Source of the DNA: Catonia carolina
Taxonomy: Eukaryota > Arthropoda > Insecta > Hemiptera > Achilidae
Length of the DNA: 64,000 nucleotides
Assembly: GCA_035578175.1 (NCBI GenBank)
Contig: JAQMRL010000001.1
Span: 238,839,038-238,903,037 of the forward strand
Reading direction: 5' to 3'
A program made the position numbers and the translations under genes. Below are positions 1 through 11,277 of the stretch, in pieces (position 1 is the stretch's first letter; each line of letters begins with the position of its first letter). The notes under the pieces were generated by a model. It was not told the DNA's origin. It was given only the letters and a program-made list of their open reading frames with translations, and ran no database searches.

Positions 1-735
1 GCAGTATGCTTTGGTGTGGTTGAAGCGCTGGCATCTGGTACACTGTACCACGTTTCTATGCCGACGTACTTCTTCTACACGAACGATGGTGTGCAATAAT
101 GAATTAATTTTATATATCTCATCAATGTTACCGTTTTTAGGATCTATATCAATAAAAAATAATGGTAAAGGAGTCTTATCCCTAGAAATGACATTCGTCA
201 CGTTTACTACATTAAAATTCAGTAATGAAAGTTCATTTTTAATTAATTCTGGCGAGGTAGTACAGTGTAAGCCACGCATAACTACTCTGTGCGGACGATC
301 TTGTGGTAACTGATAAGTGTGAAATTCAGTGTTTTGTAACTTGAAAGCATGGACCAGTGTCCTATACAAAGATGGCGTACTAGGATATATAACAACATTT
401 TCAGTTGTTGATTTTAATTTAAAATCCTGATTCACAGCGATAGATTTAATTGAATTAATTAAATTTTCGTAGTTACAAACATTCGAAATAACAATGGGCG
501 GCGGACGTTTTTCAATCAGCTGATCACTGCCACTTACATCTTGTGACAGTACACCGAATCGATTCTGCAACTGAATGTCGTCTGCTGGCGGCTGCCGACG
601 TAATTTACGCGGGTCTCTTGCGTTCGGTGACGATGAACGCTTCTTACCGACCGTTGTAAATTCGGCGGCGATATCAAGATGGCCTTGATCAGTCGGGTTT
701 GTTTCCAGATCACATGGCGAAATTAAATCGTCCAT
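1..735 (-). CDS. Jockey-type LINE ORF1 (gag-like protein), N-terminal part, runs off window
   Basis: Reading the minus strand from the ATG at 735-733 gives 245 codons with no stop down to base 1, so the gene continues beyond the window. Near the end of the visible part is a CCHC zinc knuckle (CTRCQRFNHTKAYC, spacing C-x2-C-x4-H-x4-C). It is preceded by a segment of the type RVVMRGLHCTT...LPLFFIDID...SLLHTIVRVEEVRRHRNVVQ, typical of the region before the zinc knuckles in gag-like ORF1 proteins of Jockey-clade LINEs. Such proteins bind LINE RNA and package it for target-primed reverse transcription. The N-terminal ~80 residues are polar and low in recognisable domains. The lack of stops or frameshifts contrasts with almost every other element here and suggests a young copy. 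The reverse transcriptase ORF would lie outside the window to the left. Confidence 0.8.
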   Translation of the reverse strand, partial: MDDLISPCDLETNPTDQGHLDIAAEFTTVGKKRSSSPNARDPRKLRRQPPADDIQLQNRFGVLSQDVSGSDQLIEKRPPPIVISNVCNYENLINSIKSIAVNQDFKLKSTTENVVIYPSTPSLYRTLVHAFKLQNTEFHTYQLPQDRPHRVVMRGLHCTTSPELIKNELSLLNFNVVNVTNVISRDKTPLPLFFIDIDPKNGNIDEIYKINSLLHTIVRVEEVRRHRNVVQCTRCQRFNHTKAYC

Positions 736-1069
736 ATTGAGGTTATTTTTTTATTTCAAATTCGTTACAAAATAAAAAAGTTCGGACAAAACAATAAATA
801 AAGTTCACTCACCAACAAACAAACAAGTACCTTCCCGCACTAATAATTATCACATTGTTTAAATAAAAAAAAAAAAAAAACCATGCAAACTTTTTATAAT
901 AAACTCACAACAATCAGACTGAAGTGCACTGGTTCACACCGGAAGTCAGTTTTTCAACTTGAAAGGTTAACAAATTTTTGGATATAACACAGCACACACA
1001 CAAAGAAAACCGAGATGCAAATTTTTAGTTTTTGTAGCGTTAAAACCTTTGTTAAACAAATATTAAAGG
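736..1069 (-). other. Probable 5' leader of the Jockey-type element and flank
   Basis: This lies immediately upstream (minus strand) of the ORF1 start. It contains a homopolymer of about 17 A on the plus strand near 867-883 and no reading frame. Jockey-type LINEs use an internal promoter at their 5' end. A TCAGTC match to the arthropod initiator consensus is readable on the minus strand at 922-917, about 185 bp before the ATG. The initiator assignment is inference, and the exact 5' boundary of the element is not visible. Confidence 0.35.
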
Positions 1070-1071
1070 TA

Positions 1072-1983
1072 CGAGGTGTGGCTATTAAATAACGAGACTG
1101 ACGTAAAAAAATTAATTTTAATTTTATACATAATCACTTATTGTCACGTACAATATACACTCCTTCTCTATCCCTACAACGCTCCATGCCAATTTTCCAA
1201 TGTTGGAAACAGTGCTGGAAGTCATCTTCTGTCAGCTCCTTCAGGACACGTACCACTCAAAAATGCTTGTACTGACACTTTGTACGCGATTGAAAAAGAC
1301 CCAAATGTTTTGAAAACGAAAATAACATGTGATGAAACGTGGTTTTTTACTTATGATCCGGAAACGAAGCGCCAATCCATGCACTGGAAGAGCCGAACTT
1401 CACCGGGAGCCAAAAAAGCTCGAATGAGCAAATCAAAATTTAAAGCAATGATGATTGTTTTTTTATATCCATGGGATTGGGTACCTTCACTGGGTTCCTG
1501 AAGGTCAAACAATTAATCAATACTAATACCTTGAGGTACTTTCTAAACTCAAAAAGTAAGGGAAAAACGCCCCGAAATGTGGAAGGACAAATCATGGGTT
1601 TTCCACGAAGACAATGCGCCAGCTCATTTCGCGTTATCTGTCAATAGGTTCCTAGCCAAGTACAGCATCTCAGTGTTAGAACATTCACCTTATTCACGAG
1701 ATCTTGCACTATGTGATTTCTACCTGTTTCCTAACGTGAAATCTGCATTAAAAGGGATAAGATTTGAGTCTGTGGAAGCTGTAAAAGAGAAAGCGGCACG
1801 TGTCCTGACAGAAGAGCTGACAGAAGATGACTTCCAGCACTGTTTCAAACAAGGGAAAATTTGCATGGAGCGTTGTAGGGATAGAGAAGGAGTGTATATT
1901 AATGGTGACAATAAGTGATTATGTTTAAAATTAAAATTAAACTTTTTACAACGTCAGTCTCGTTATTTAATAGCCACACCTCA
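1072..1983 (+). mobile_element. Rearranged mariner-family element with ~185-bp fold-back ends
   Basis: The ends begin CGAGGTGTGGCTATTAAATA, the same terminal inverted repeat as the longer copy at 8323-9663. A TA precedes the left end at 1070-1071; no clean TA follows the right end. The element is only about 0.9 kb. The left ~185 bp (1072-1256) is not the normal 5' end but an inverted copy of the right end (1793-1983), including the last part of the transposase gene in reverse. The normal transposase coding strand resumes at about 1258. The copy has therefore lost the 5' half (start, helix-turn-helix region) and gained long inverted ends. It is non-autonomous. Confidence 0.85.
1258..1918 (+). 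pseudogene. Mariner transposase, C-terminal remnant
   Basis: Two frame pieces of a mariner (DDE) transposase. The first carries the first catalytic Asp in ITCDETWFFTYDPETKRQ (to the stop at 1501). The second carries FHEDNAPAHFA and YSRDLALCDFYLF, the second and third Asp, followed by the C-terminus ending at 1918. The pieces are separated by a frameshift near 1490-1577. The N-terminal DNA-binding half is missing and is replaced by the inverted end. No functional product is expected. Confidence 0.85.
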
Positions 1984-1987
1984 CATA

Positions 1988-3884
1988 TCGTTCCTGCTTT
2001 TATAAATTAATTAATATAAATATAAATTAATGTAAATTATTTTTTCATAATACCAAAGAAGAGACACCGATGAGTTCAAATCTGATTCATACTGAATTCT
2101 GAATTGCTGGAGAGACAATATCGATTTAATATGAGAATGGAGGGATCTATTTCTAACGTTTACATACGATGAAATTTAAACAAACCTATTGAACAAAAGA
2201 GTTTTAATCTATCCAATTATATGTTCCTCTCTTGTTTTGATTAAACCAAGTGTAATTAATAAAGGATTAAAATAAGTGGAAAGCAAGGGAGAAAATAAAT
2301 TATCGGAGAAGTGTGAAAGCAGAGGATTTCTAGAAGTTCTGGAAATTCTAAAGAATCGAAAGTGCAGTCAAGCGGTAACAATTTCTACCCCATTATTTAG
2401 AAGTTCTCGATATAGACCTAACACTTCTAAGTTGTGATGTACTCAGAAACAAGTGAGTATAAAAATAAAATCTTATTTTTGATGAAATCTTATTTTGAAC
2501 TTTGTTTTTTCATCTGATTACACTTCTTTACGATTTATCTGTAGAAAACGGAAAAATATCGGGTAAACAAGACTGGGAAACTTGTGAGATGTACTGTTTT
2601 TAGTTATTTTATTCATTTATAACACCCTGGTTTTCCCGTGATATTGTTAACTGATAAATAATTTTATCTCACAGATTTCACCAAGGAAAATTTTCATAAG
2701 TTCTTTAACAAGCTATCTTTTAAATCACTATTTATGAATTCGAAGCTTTTGCTGATTGACTGACTGATTTACAAACTGTCCATCCCATTCATGTAACTGA
2801 CTGATTACCTAAAATTCTCAGAGCTTCTAACAAACGAACCACTGAATTATAAATAATTTTACAAGACACGGTGCAGATACTGCACCGAATTAAAATTACC
2901 AAATTTCGGTAAAATTTTTGTCACGGATTTTACTTGCCTGTTGAATTTAACACAGAGGAACTTATGTTCCTATGTGTCTGTATCTTAACCCTATCTTAAT
3001 AATAGAAAAAATCACGAAAAATGAGAATATCAATGTACTTTATAAATTATTTAATAAAACGGGAAGGCTCTTTAAGGTTGACGAACCCATTAAAAGCCTT
3101 TACTCCAAATTGTTGTTAATAATAAATTATCCGTAGAGAATATGAAACTGACGTTTTATAATACAAATACAGAAATATTGACTAGCTTCTTTTGGATAGA
3201 TGTTTCTCCTACAAGTATTTAACTACTAGCAGTTGCGCCAGCGCTGTGTGCAGGCTACACTTTCTCACTACACTTTACTAATTTTAATTGAACTTTACTT
3301 TAAAGATACTAATCCCGGTTAACACAATTAGAGTTTTTTTTGGAAAGGTATAGAAATTATATTATTGTTTTAGGGTAGTTACTTTTCTTTTACCAAAAAC
3401 AAGCACCGATTAAAATTCAGATCCTTCAATTTTCTCGGTATGACAGAAACAAAAATCCCTTTTTTAGTACAATATCTCTTCTACATTATGTAGACATAAC
3501 ATTTATTTTTTTAGGGTAGTTGGCTCTTTTCTATCTTTTAAGCGCAAGTGGTTGAGGTGTGAATGCTTTAGTTTTCTTGTTCAACCGGTAAGGAACCAAC
3601 GTACTGAAATTTCAGTTCTTCAGGTGATCGGAAAGTTAAACAAATTAGTGAGTGACTGGGTCAGTGCGCTTTTTATCTTTGGTTTTATTTCCGACTATTA
3701 TGCACAATAAAGCTAATACAGATGGGTGGTGGATAAAAATGAGTAATGAGTGTGTTAGGGCCTCCGCATTTATATATCTGCTCACTACTGATAAGTGAAC
3801 ATTGATAAATTTAATAAACATCAATTAATTGCTTCATTATTTTAGAATGTATATTGAATGTTAATAACAGAATTGCTTAAAACA
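1988..3884. other. A+T-rich stretch, no gene seen
   Basis: No supported reading frame or repeat match within the window. A tight hairpin CGGTGCAG-ATA-CTGCACCG (8-bp arms, 3-nt loop) lies at 2869-2887; its meaning is unknown. Confidence 0.4.
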
Positions 3885-4400
3885 TCTCCGAATGTTGGCC
3901 ACCATATTAACAATCTAAACCTTACCCACCACTGCTCGAATACCACATTTTCAGATTTTTCAACCAGGAAATACGTCTTCTCACCACGCTACGTTTTCCA
4001 GATGTTCTTCCTTGTAATAAAGATTGCAGCATCCCATATCTTTTTTCGTTGCGTATTATACGTCCCAAATACTCGAGATTACTAACTAATCTTTTCGTTT
4101 TCATGACTTCTTTTGACTTCTGGAAGCGTCTCAATACCTCCTCATTAGAAACGCGATTCAACCAGGAGACTCTCACCATCCTTTTGTAGAGCCACATCTC
4201 AAACGCTTCAAGTCTTTTGCTCATGAAATCATTAAGCGTCCAAGACTGCACGCCATAAAACAAAACCGAGAAAACATAGCATCGCAATAGTCGCATTTTT
4301 GTTTTAATATTCAGATCGTGTGTTTTGAATACTTTAATTATTCTATTAAATGTCCAACTAGCTGCTTCAATGTGTATTATAATCTTTAATGATGCCATTT
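3885..4400 (-). pseudogene. LINE reverse transcriptase C-terminus, old remnant
   Basis: A 158-codon open stretch on the minus strand (4398-3922) contains the post-RT block typical of the LINE family found repeatedly in this window: MRLLRCYVFSVLFYGVQSWTL, then LEAFEMWLYKRMVRVSW, then EYLGRIIRNEKRYGMLQ and RRRISWLKNLKMWYSSS. A degraded continuation on the same strand, with a stop, reaches a VANIR-like end near 3885. Endonuclease and the catalytic YADD region are absent. Unlike the other copies it has no visible AAG tail or duplication, so it is an old fragment. Confidence 0.75.
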
Positions 4401-4900
4401 ACCGTAAAAAGAAAAATCCAATCTATCTTTAAGCTTAAAAAATACTTCATCTTTAATCTGTACTGCATTCATTTTAATGCAAGTGGGTTTACCACAGGAG
4501 TACTGGTCCACAGATGGCTGTGTTTTTAATAAAATGTCTATTTTTAGCATATAAATTATGGGTTGAGTGATTAAAAATCTGCATGTGAACTGGTATGCTG
4601 GCAGTCATTCAATGACGTGAATAATGCCACAGTCATTGGCTGCTTACTTTCAACTCTCAATGAATACAGACTTATTTTTTATAATTTCACAAAATAATTT
4701 TATCTAATTTTATTCATTATTATGAAACAGTTTTTCAATAAACAGCATGGCACGTCTCCCTTTCATCTGCTTACTTTCAGACGAAAAACTGCATAAAAAT
4801 TATACCTAAGCTGAATCCAAGTAAAATAGACATAAACATTTTTCTATTTAAAGAGGGTCGTCTTCTTCATGACGGTTTGTGTATCTTCAATATCTAATCT
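4401..4900. other. No gene seen
   Basis: A+T-rich sequence between a LINE remnant and a SINE copy; nothing recognisable. Confidence 0.4.
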
Positions 4901-4911
4901 ATATTAAAAAT

Positions 4912-5302
4912 CTGCTCATAACAGACAGGTGGAGTGTCAAAATATTTACACTCACTCTGTTAGTTGCAGGGCTAAAATAAATAGTTCTGTTTCTTATCAC
5001 ATGGTCAGCCAATTAAATGACTTAATCATTTAAAAATAGAAGAGGCAAAGGTGTAAAAGACACTAATCAGAGTTATCTCCTCTGAAAGTAATGAATTATA
5101 CAACCAGACCCTTTGGTGAATGAAGTGAAGGTGTCATTTGCAGAGTAGAAAATATGCGATTTTCAGAGGGCCCGGCATGCTGATAAGTGTAATTTTTCAC
5201 TCAGTGAGGAAGGCACTTGAAAACCACCTCACTCCTCGTTTTACTTAGTTAAAACCTCTAAAGGTTCAAACCAGCCTTTCAGCTAATGACCTTAACAACA
5301 AC
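4912..5302 (+). repeat. AAC-tailed SINE-like element, copy 1 (full length)
   Basis: About 390 bp matching the copy at 19747-20146 over its whole length: it starts near CATAACAGACAGGTGGAGTG, contains CACATGGTCAGCCAATTAAA and GTGAAGGTGTCATTTGCAGA, then GAGGAAGGCA...ACCACCTCACTCCTCG, and ends in AACAACA. It is flanked by an 11-bp direct repeat, ATATTAAAAAT (4901-4911) and ATATTCAAAAT (5303-5313), one mismatch, as expected for target-primed retroposition. No protein is encoded. A GGTTCAAACC box resembling a pol III B box lies near the 3' end, but I see no convincing tRNA head. Confidence 0.85.
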
Positions 5303-5313
5303 ATATTCAAAAT

Positions 5314-7430
5314 ATTTATTAGTTTTTCTAAGGTGTTAGTTTTTTAAAATAACCAATAATTATTATGTTTTAAAGCGACAACGGGTAGGCTACTTTTCTT
5401 TTATATGTCACATCTTAACGTAACTACTGGAAAATAATTTTAAAGTTATTTACCGTTGTACGTATTACGTAAAATATATTTAAGAAAATGTGATCGATAC
5501 AATTCTTTTGAATTACATTTTATTAGCGAGTGTTTTTGTCTGAGTTTTGTACTGTGTATAAAAAAATATTTTTTCATAAAGTTTCTTTTCATAAAATGAA
5601 AAATTCAAGAACAGAGCTACTGTAAATAAATAGTTTACCAGTACAAAGTAGAATAAACAATATGTTCTCAAGATTGTGTACAATCCTTAGTGTATAACAT
5701 GTACTTTATCAAAAGGTTCGATACGATAATATTCGTTTTTAAAAATTGTGAAGTTGAAAAACTAAGGTAGAGTTTGGTGAATCGGGTAAAGCAAGTTGTC
5801 GGAAGGTTCGGAAGTATTGAAAATATAGTATACGAGAAAGAAGTATGACGGTATCAATAGTAGAAGCAGCAACAATATCAGAAGGGAATTTTCTCAGTTT
5901 TTCGGCTGGTATGATTTATTTACGAGTTCAATATGGTAAAGGAAAAGGACAGAAAATATGGTAGAGGTGAGGAGTGAATGACAGAGTAGCGTAGAAGAAG
6001 GGGCGGGAGTAAGAAGTGTATGAGGTGAAGTACTTTTCAATATTTTCCACTTCCAAAACAAAACTAACTGACTACAATAAAGAATGCTTGCTTCTGCTGG
6101 CACCCCTTCCCGGTGGTGCCTTCACTTCACTACGACCATTGCTCGTATGAGAATATTATTGGAATTCACTGCTTCCACTTTTTCTCTTTTTCCATTCTAT
6201 AACCATCTTTCAAAAAAAACTTACCTCCTCTTCCACTCACCCCCCAATGAATTTTTAACGACTACCCTTTCCGTTCAACCTGCTCTTCAACAAATTCAAC
6301 CTAAACCAACCCGCTGTGTTCTTTTTTCCAAACTGACTTGAAAGGAACACGTGGGTTGGCTTCTGGGAATTGAAAACGCATTTCAATCAAAATTGAAGAT
6401 GGAAACAGCATTCTAAAATTTAATAGCTGAGAAAAAGCTTTTAATATAAAAAATATATTACGATATGAAATACACCACAAAATATACACTCTCATGCTAT
6501 TAAAAGCAGGATAAATCTTAAACTTAATTCATGCTGAACATCATAGTTTGTATAAATTAGTTCCTATCGAGATACAAATAAAATTACTTTGTTTTGTCTG
6601 ACGTAGGTTGAACAACAATTTTTCAGCTGCCACATTTGCTTAGTTTTCTTTACAAAATCATTACAAAGGGATTATAGTAACAGTTTAGTGTCGTTTAAGG
6701 TAAAAGTATAGCTAAAAATACGTAGAGATGTTAGATTCCGTTCAAATACTTGTTGAATCAGTCTAGGACCAACGGAAAACAAATTTCAGGTACTCAAAAT
6801 TGGTTCTCATTTTTTTTGGTTTTAACTTTATTTTCAGTTTCATAAACCAAACAAATCAATTTCTGACATAATATACATTATTTCAGTCAACATGTTAAGT
6901 TGCACCTTGGAAACTACGTTAAGGTTTTTTTTGATTAAAACAGAAACATTGCTGAATTTGAAATACATTATCTCCTAATTTATCGTTACTTTAGAAGAGA
7001 AATAACATGCTAAATATTTTGACTTTAGCTTGTTTGCTTCAACAAGTGAAAACATGTGTTGATTCTAATTTTGGGATCTTATTTACTTGTTATAAAAAAT
7101 AAAATATTAAGCTATAATAAAACATTAAAAATAAAACTTTAAGTCTTCTTAATTAAAAAAAATCTAAAACATCATTGCAATAAAATCCGATAGCCTGTAT
7201 GAGGATACGTCAATAAATGTTCTAAATTGAAGATTCAAAATTTTGAGTTTAATTTTAGATTCAAAAGATTGAGTTTACAAAAAAATCTGCCCACAGATTA
7301 TATAATTGGATGTATCTTGACATACTCCATAAAGTTTAGTTAAAGAAACCAAATTTTATAAATAACGATAAAAAAATTAATTTTTTTTAAATTACTGAAT
7401 GATGTAAAGCAGATTTTCACTTGTAATAAT
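5314..7430. other. No gene seen
   Basis: About 2.1 kb of A+T-rich sequence. The reading frames at 5894-6103, 6084-6341 and 6301-6495 overlap on opposite strands and look like chance openings. Confidence 0.4.
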
Positions 7431-7435
7431 TCCAA

Positions 7436-7508
7436 TCCTTGGCGGGAATCGAATCCGGACATCCACGTTGTAGGCTATCGCGCTACCATTACCCAATGGA
7501 GGGGACCA
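7436..7508 (-). repeat. tRNA-like SINE head
   Basis: On the minus strand the sequence carries an A-box-like TGGGTAATGGTAGCGCG, a plausible anticodon region, and a B-box-like GGATTCGATTCCC. The sequence continues without a terminator or a good acceptor stem, so a tRNA-derived SINE fragment fits better than a working tRNA gene. Confidence 0.5.
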
Positions 7509-8280
7509 GCAGGAAATTTATTACACGTTATCAAATAAAGTACTGTTTTACTATTGCAGACAGAAGAAAGTTTACTATTAATATTAAGTCGGTGCACTTA
7601 AATTTACATTTCAGACATCCTCCTACTCAAGGGGGGATGTCTATCCAACGTTGGCGAATATTTTCAAATTTTTTTTTTTAGAATTTATTCTACTAGTTAT
7701 TTTATTTTATTTAGGGTATAACTTATGAAAATGTGTTGAGTAGCGTTTGATATATCCACTTTTTATATACTAGTGTCATGATCACAGAAAGCAACATTTA
7801 GTGTTCATTATTTTTGGAAATATATTTTTAAATGCGTTTTACCAAAGTCATATTTAGTTCAAAAGACCCGTTTACTCAGGAATGGGCAGAGATAATCTCT
7901 TGAAATCTCTTGTATGGATATTTTGGATATGATTTACTACTTTTAACACAAGGGTTTGGCAGTTTCTTTGTTATTACTTATTTTCTAATGTGAAATATGG
8001 AATACACAATGGGTATCTCGGGGAATTTTTTTCTTCTTTTTAAAATGATCGTACCAACAAACGACTGTGTTAAAAAATGTAAAATATTGATAAATATGTG
8101 CTGAAAATTTGGGGTAATTACCTCTATCCATTCCTGAAAATAAAGGTCAAACGTTAACTGTTGGAGATAGGACCTTGAGATCCTTTTTGACATGTAACAT
8201 TATGCTACATTACTTACATATTTTTAACGGCTGCAATATACGTTATTTATTATTACCTACCTGGGAGGGATATCTTGATA
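7509..8280. other. No gene seen
   Basis: A+T-rich sequence with no supported feature. Confidence 0.4.
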
Positions 8281-8322
8281 TCATTTTTATTTTATTTTAT
8301 TTTTTTGGTTACAACGGATATA
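8281..8322 (+). repeat. Left part of a duplicated segment interrupted by a mariner
   Basis: The 42 bp up to the mariner end (CATTTTTATTTTATT... to TTACAACGGATA) match 10325-10355 to the right. After the mariner the match resumes at 9666. See the entries at 9664-9800 and 10321-10800. Confidence 0.7.
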
Positions 8323-9663
8323 CGAGGTGTGGCTATTAAATAACGAGACTGACGTTATAAAAAATGTTATTTTTATTTTATACATAATCACTTATTGACA
8401 CCTTCAATATACACTCCTCTATCCCTACAACGCTTTATGCGAATTTTCCATTGTTGGAAACAGTGCTGGAAGTCATCTTCTGTCAGCTCCTTCAGGACAC
8501 GTGCCGCTTTCTCTTTTACAGCTTCCACAGACTCAAATCTTGTCCCTTTAAATGCAGATATCACCTTAGGAAACAGATAGAAGTCACATGATGCAAGATC
8601 TAGTGAATAAGGTGGATGTTCAAACACTGAGATGCTGTACTCGGCTAGGAACGTCTTGACAGATGACGCAGAATGAGCTGGCGCATTGTCTTGGTGGAGA
8701 ACCTATGATTTGTCCTTCCACATTTCGGGGCGTTTTTTCCTTACTCTTTGACGTAGTTTAGAAAGTACCTCAAGGTAGTAATATTGATTAATTGTTTGAC
8801 CTACAGAAATTCAGTGAAGGTACCCAATCCCATGGATATAGAAAAACAATCATCATTGCTTTAAATTTTGATTTGCTCATTCGAGCTTTTTTGGCTCCCA
8901 GTGAAGTACGGCTCTTCCAGTGCATGGATTGGCGCTTCGTTTCCGGATCATAAGTAAAAAACCACGTTTTATCACATGTTATTATCGTTTCCAAAAAAAT
9001 TGGGTCATATTCAATCGCGTCCAAAGTATCAGTACAAACATTTTTGCGAGCTTCTTGTTGTTCAAACGTTAGAATTTTAGGCACCATTTTGCACATACTT
9101 TTCGCATGTTAAAATTGTCATGTAATATTTGCCGTGTACATTCTTTATAAATACCTGCATATTCACGAATTGGGCGAATACTTAATCGATGGTCAGACCG
9201 AATCACAAATTCCTGACTTTTTCGACATTTTCATTCGTTTTTGACGTTGAAGGGCGACCTGGCCGCGAATCATCTTCAGCGTCTTCTCTGCCATCTTTAA
9301 AACGCATAAACCATTCAATAAATAATAAACCATTCAAACGCTTAAACACGTACCCGCGATAAACATTCACTGCCATACACTTATTTCAGTAAATTATGTT
9401 TCAGTAGCAGTTTTCCAAGTTTAAAGTGAAACTTCACAATAATTCGTTGCTCTACTATTACACAAATCATGTTATCCGTCAAAACAAAAAAACAACAATA
9501 ATGCGAACGTAGGCTCTGACTAAACGGTGTTGTTTACAGAAGCGAGACTAGCTGCATACTAAAGAGAAAGGTTCACACTAAACAGCTGTTGATTAATGGC
9601 GGTTGACGCATGCCTCCTTGATCCGTAGCAGCGTCAGTCTCGTTATTTAATAGCCCCACCTTG
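8323..9663 (-). mobile_element. Mariner-family element, nearly full length, degenerate
   Basis: 1341 bp, the usual mariner size, bounded by inverted repeats CGAGGTGTGGCTATTAAATA... on the left and its complement on the right (two mismatches near the tip), with TA target duplications at 8321-8322 and 9664-9665. The transposase runs on the minus strand. The insertion site has an unoccupied counterpart in the window (about 10345-10365). Frameshifts and stops in the transposase make it non-autonomous, but the ends look usable in trans. Confidence 0.9.
8388..9376 (-). pseudogene. Mariner transposase, DD34D type, frameshifted
   Basis: Conceptual start ATG at 9376-9374. The order is: helix-turn-helix region with WFMRFKDGREDAEDDSRPGR; first Asp in ITCDKTWFFTYDPETKRQ; second Asp in HQDNAPAHSA; third Asp in YSLDLASCDFYLF. 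I count 34 residues between the second and third Asp, the canonical mariner spacing. The reading frame is broken near 9215, between about 8790 and 8640 (including a stop replacing Trp near 8704), and at other points. All three catalytic Asp codons survive. Family length (~345 aa) agrees with the ~330 codons here. Confidence 0.85.
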
Positions 9664-9800
9664 TATAGAATAAAAAAGGGGTAAGTATTAAGCCTACTAT
9701 TTTTTAAAGCTATATACTACAAGAAACAGGAGGTAGTTTAGCAAAATAGTAACACAATAATGGTATTACTATTGCCATTTCAGCTATTACCTATTCATTT
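9664..9800 (+). repeat. Right part of the duplicated segment
   Basis: This matches 10351-10390 and then 10698-10800 (for example GGAGGTAGTTTAGCAAAATA present in both). Relative to the second copy it lacks about 300 bp between the ATTTTTT and the TATACTACAAGA blocks. No coding potential is seen. Confidence 0.75.
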
Positions 9801-10320
9801 AGCTACCAAAATGTAAAAATGAACTAAAATTTCTAAATAAGCAACCCTAAATTATCGGATTTAACATATTATCATTTTGGTTTATTAGGCTGAAGTTTCC
9901 AAGTCACTTTATTGTTACAATTTTTATAATAACGTATATTTTAAATTATTATAAAAACTTGAATTCAGTCATCCTCTTATTTCTATTATTTTTTTCACTT
10001 TTCTGTAGCTGAATTCAAATATTGTGCAAACTGAACCGGCCTTTTGTAAACATTTTTCTTTCCTTGATATCTCAAGTTATGATAATCGTATTTTTTTATT
10101 ACATTTAGGTAATTCGTTATAATTGACGTCAGTAATTAGGTATATGTATATTTTTGTATTTTAATCGCTAACATATTCTGGTGATGTGATTTTGAATAAA
10201 TACACTACCTACAAAAATGTTTTTTAAACAAATCTGTAAAAATATTTTATTGATGGTTTAAAACATTTATATCTCACCTACTTCGTGATGTAGTTTATTA
10301 TATTATGAAATCGAATATTA

Positions 10321-10800
10321 CATCATTTTTATTATTTTTTGTTTACAACGGATATAGAATGAGAAAAGGGGTGAGAATTCAGCCTATTATTTTTTATCAT
10401 GTAAGGGAGTATAACGTTGGGTAGGACCGTATTGAAGAGTGTTACAGAGGGAGGGTGGATAAATAGTGGGAGGAGAATAGGGGAAGGTGATAGGAGAAGA
10501 GTAGAACGTCACTCAGACAACCGGAAATTAAAACCTGTGACGTCACTTGTATTGACAGTCTTTAGAAGGAGGCCGTGGACGGGACTATAGGATTGGAAAA
10601 CTAGTGTTGTACCCCTTGTACATGGTAAAGAAAGATGGAAGGATCAAGTGGGAGAGAGAAAGAAAGATCTTTTTGTTGAAACAGCGACAGAAGCAATATA
10701 CTACAAGAGCCAGGAGGTAGTTTAGCAAAATAGTAACACAATAATGCTATTGCTATTGCCTTCTCCGCTATATCCTATTTATTCGTTTGCTAGTATGGGT
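10321..10800 (+). repeat. Second copy of the duplicated segment, without mariner
   Basis: It begins with the left flank seen at 8281, runs uninterrupted through ACAACGGATATAGAAT (the empty mariner site), continues with ~300 bp absent from the first copy (purine-rich, 10395-10695), and ends with the GGAGGTAGTTTAGCAAAATA block shared with 9730-9750. It is probably an old interspersed repeat or local duplication; the class is unknown. Confidence 0.7.
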
Positions 10801-11277
10801 TACAATCAATTCTGCGGTACACTGAAGCACTGAACGAGTAGCTACATGGGACACAATGTAAGATGTTTTCCTACTTCCTGCAATGTCTTATAGTGACAGC
10901 CCTTCCTTTCTTAACAGTAGCCTGCATTATGCGGAAGTATACCTCTATTTATACCAATATTTGCAACGGATGCATTTAATAAGATTTTCTGGATAAATTG
11001 CTGAGGATATTATATTAGAAAAGAAAATCAGTTAAAATAAACGCTGAAGCGATTTACCTAGAAATGCACTTTTCGTTAATACAATTCTGTAGTTCCTGTC
11101 TAATAAATAGTAATACTATACAAAATTAATTAATTAATTTATATAAATAAAAATCATGCCGTCTACAGTTACCTTGGCAGTATTGTTTATCCGAAATTTT
11201 AAGTTACAGGCGCTTTTATAAATATTTGATTATAATAAAATAAGACGGAAGCGAACTAATAAAGTCTTTATATTCTA
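10801..11277. other. No gene seen
   Basis: A+T-rich sequence without a recognisable feature. Confidence 0.4.
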
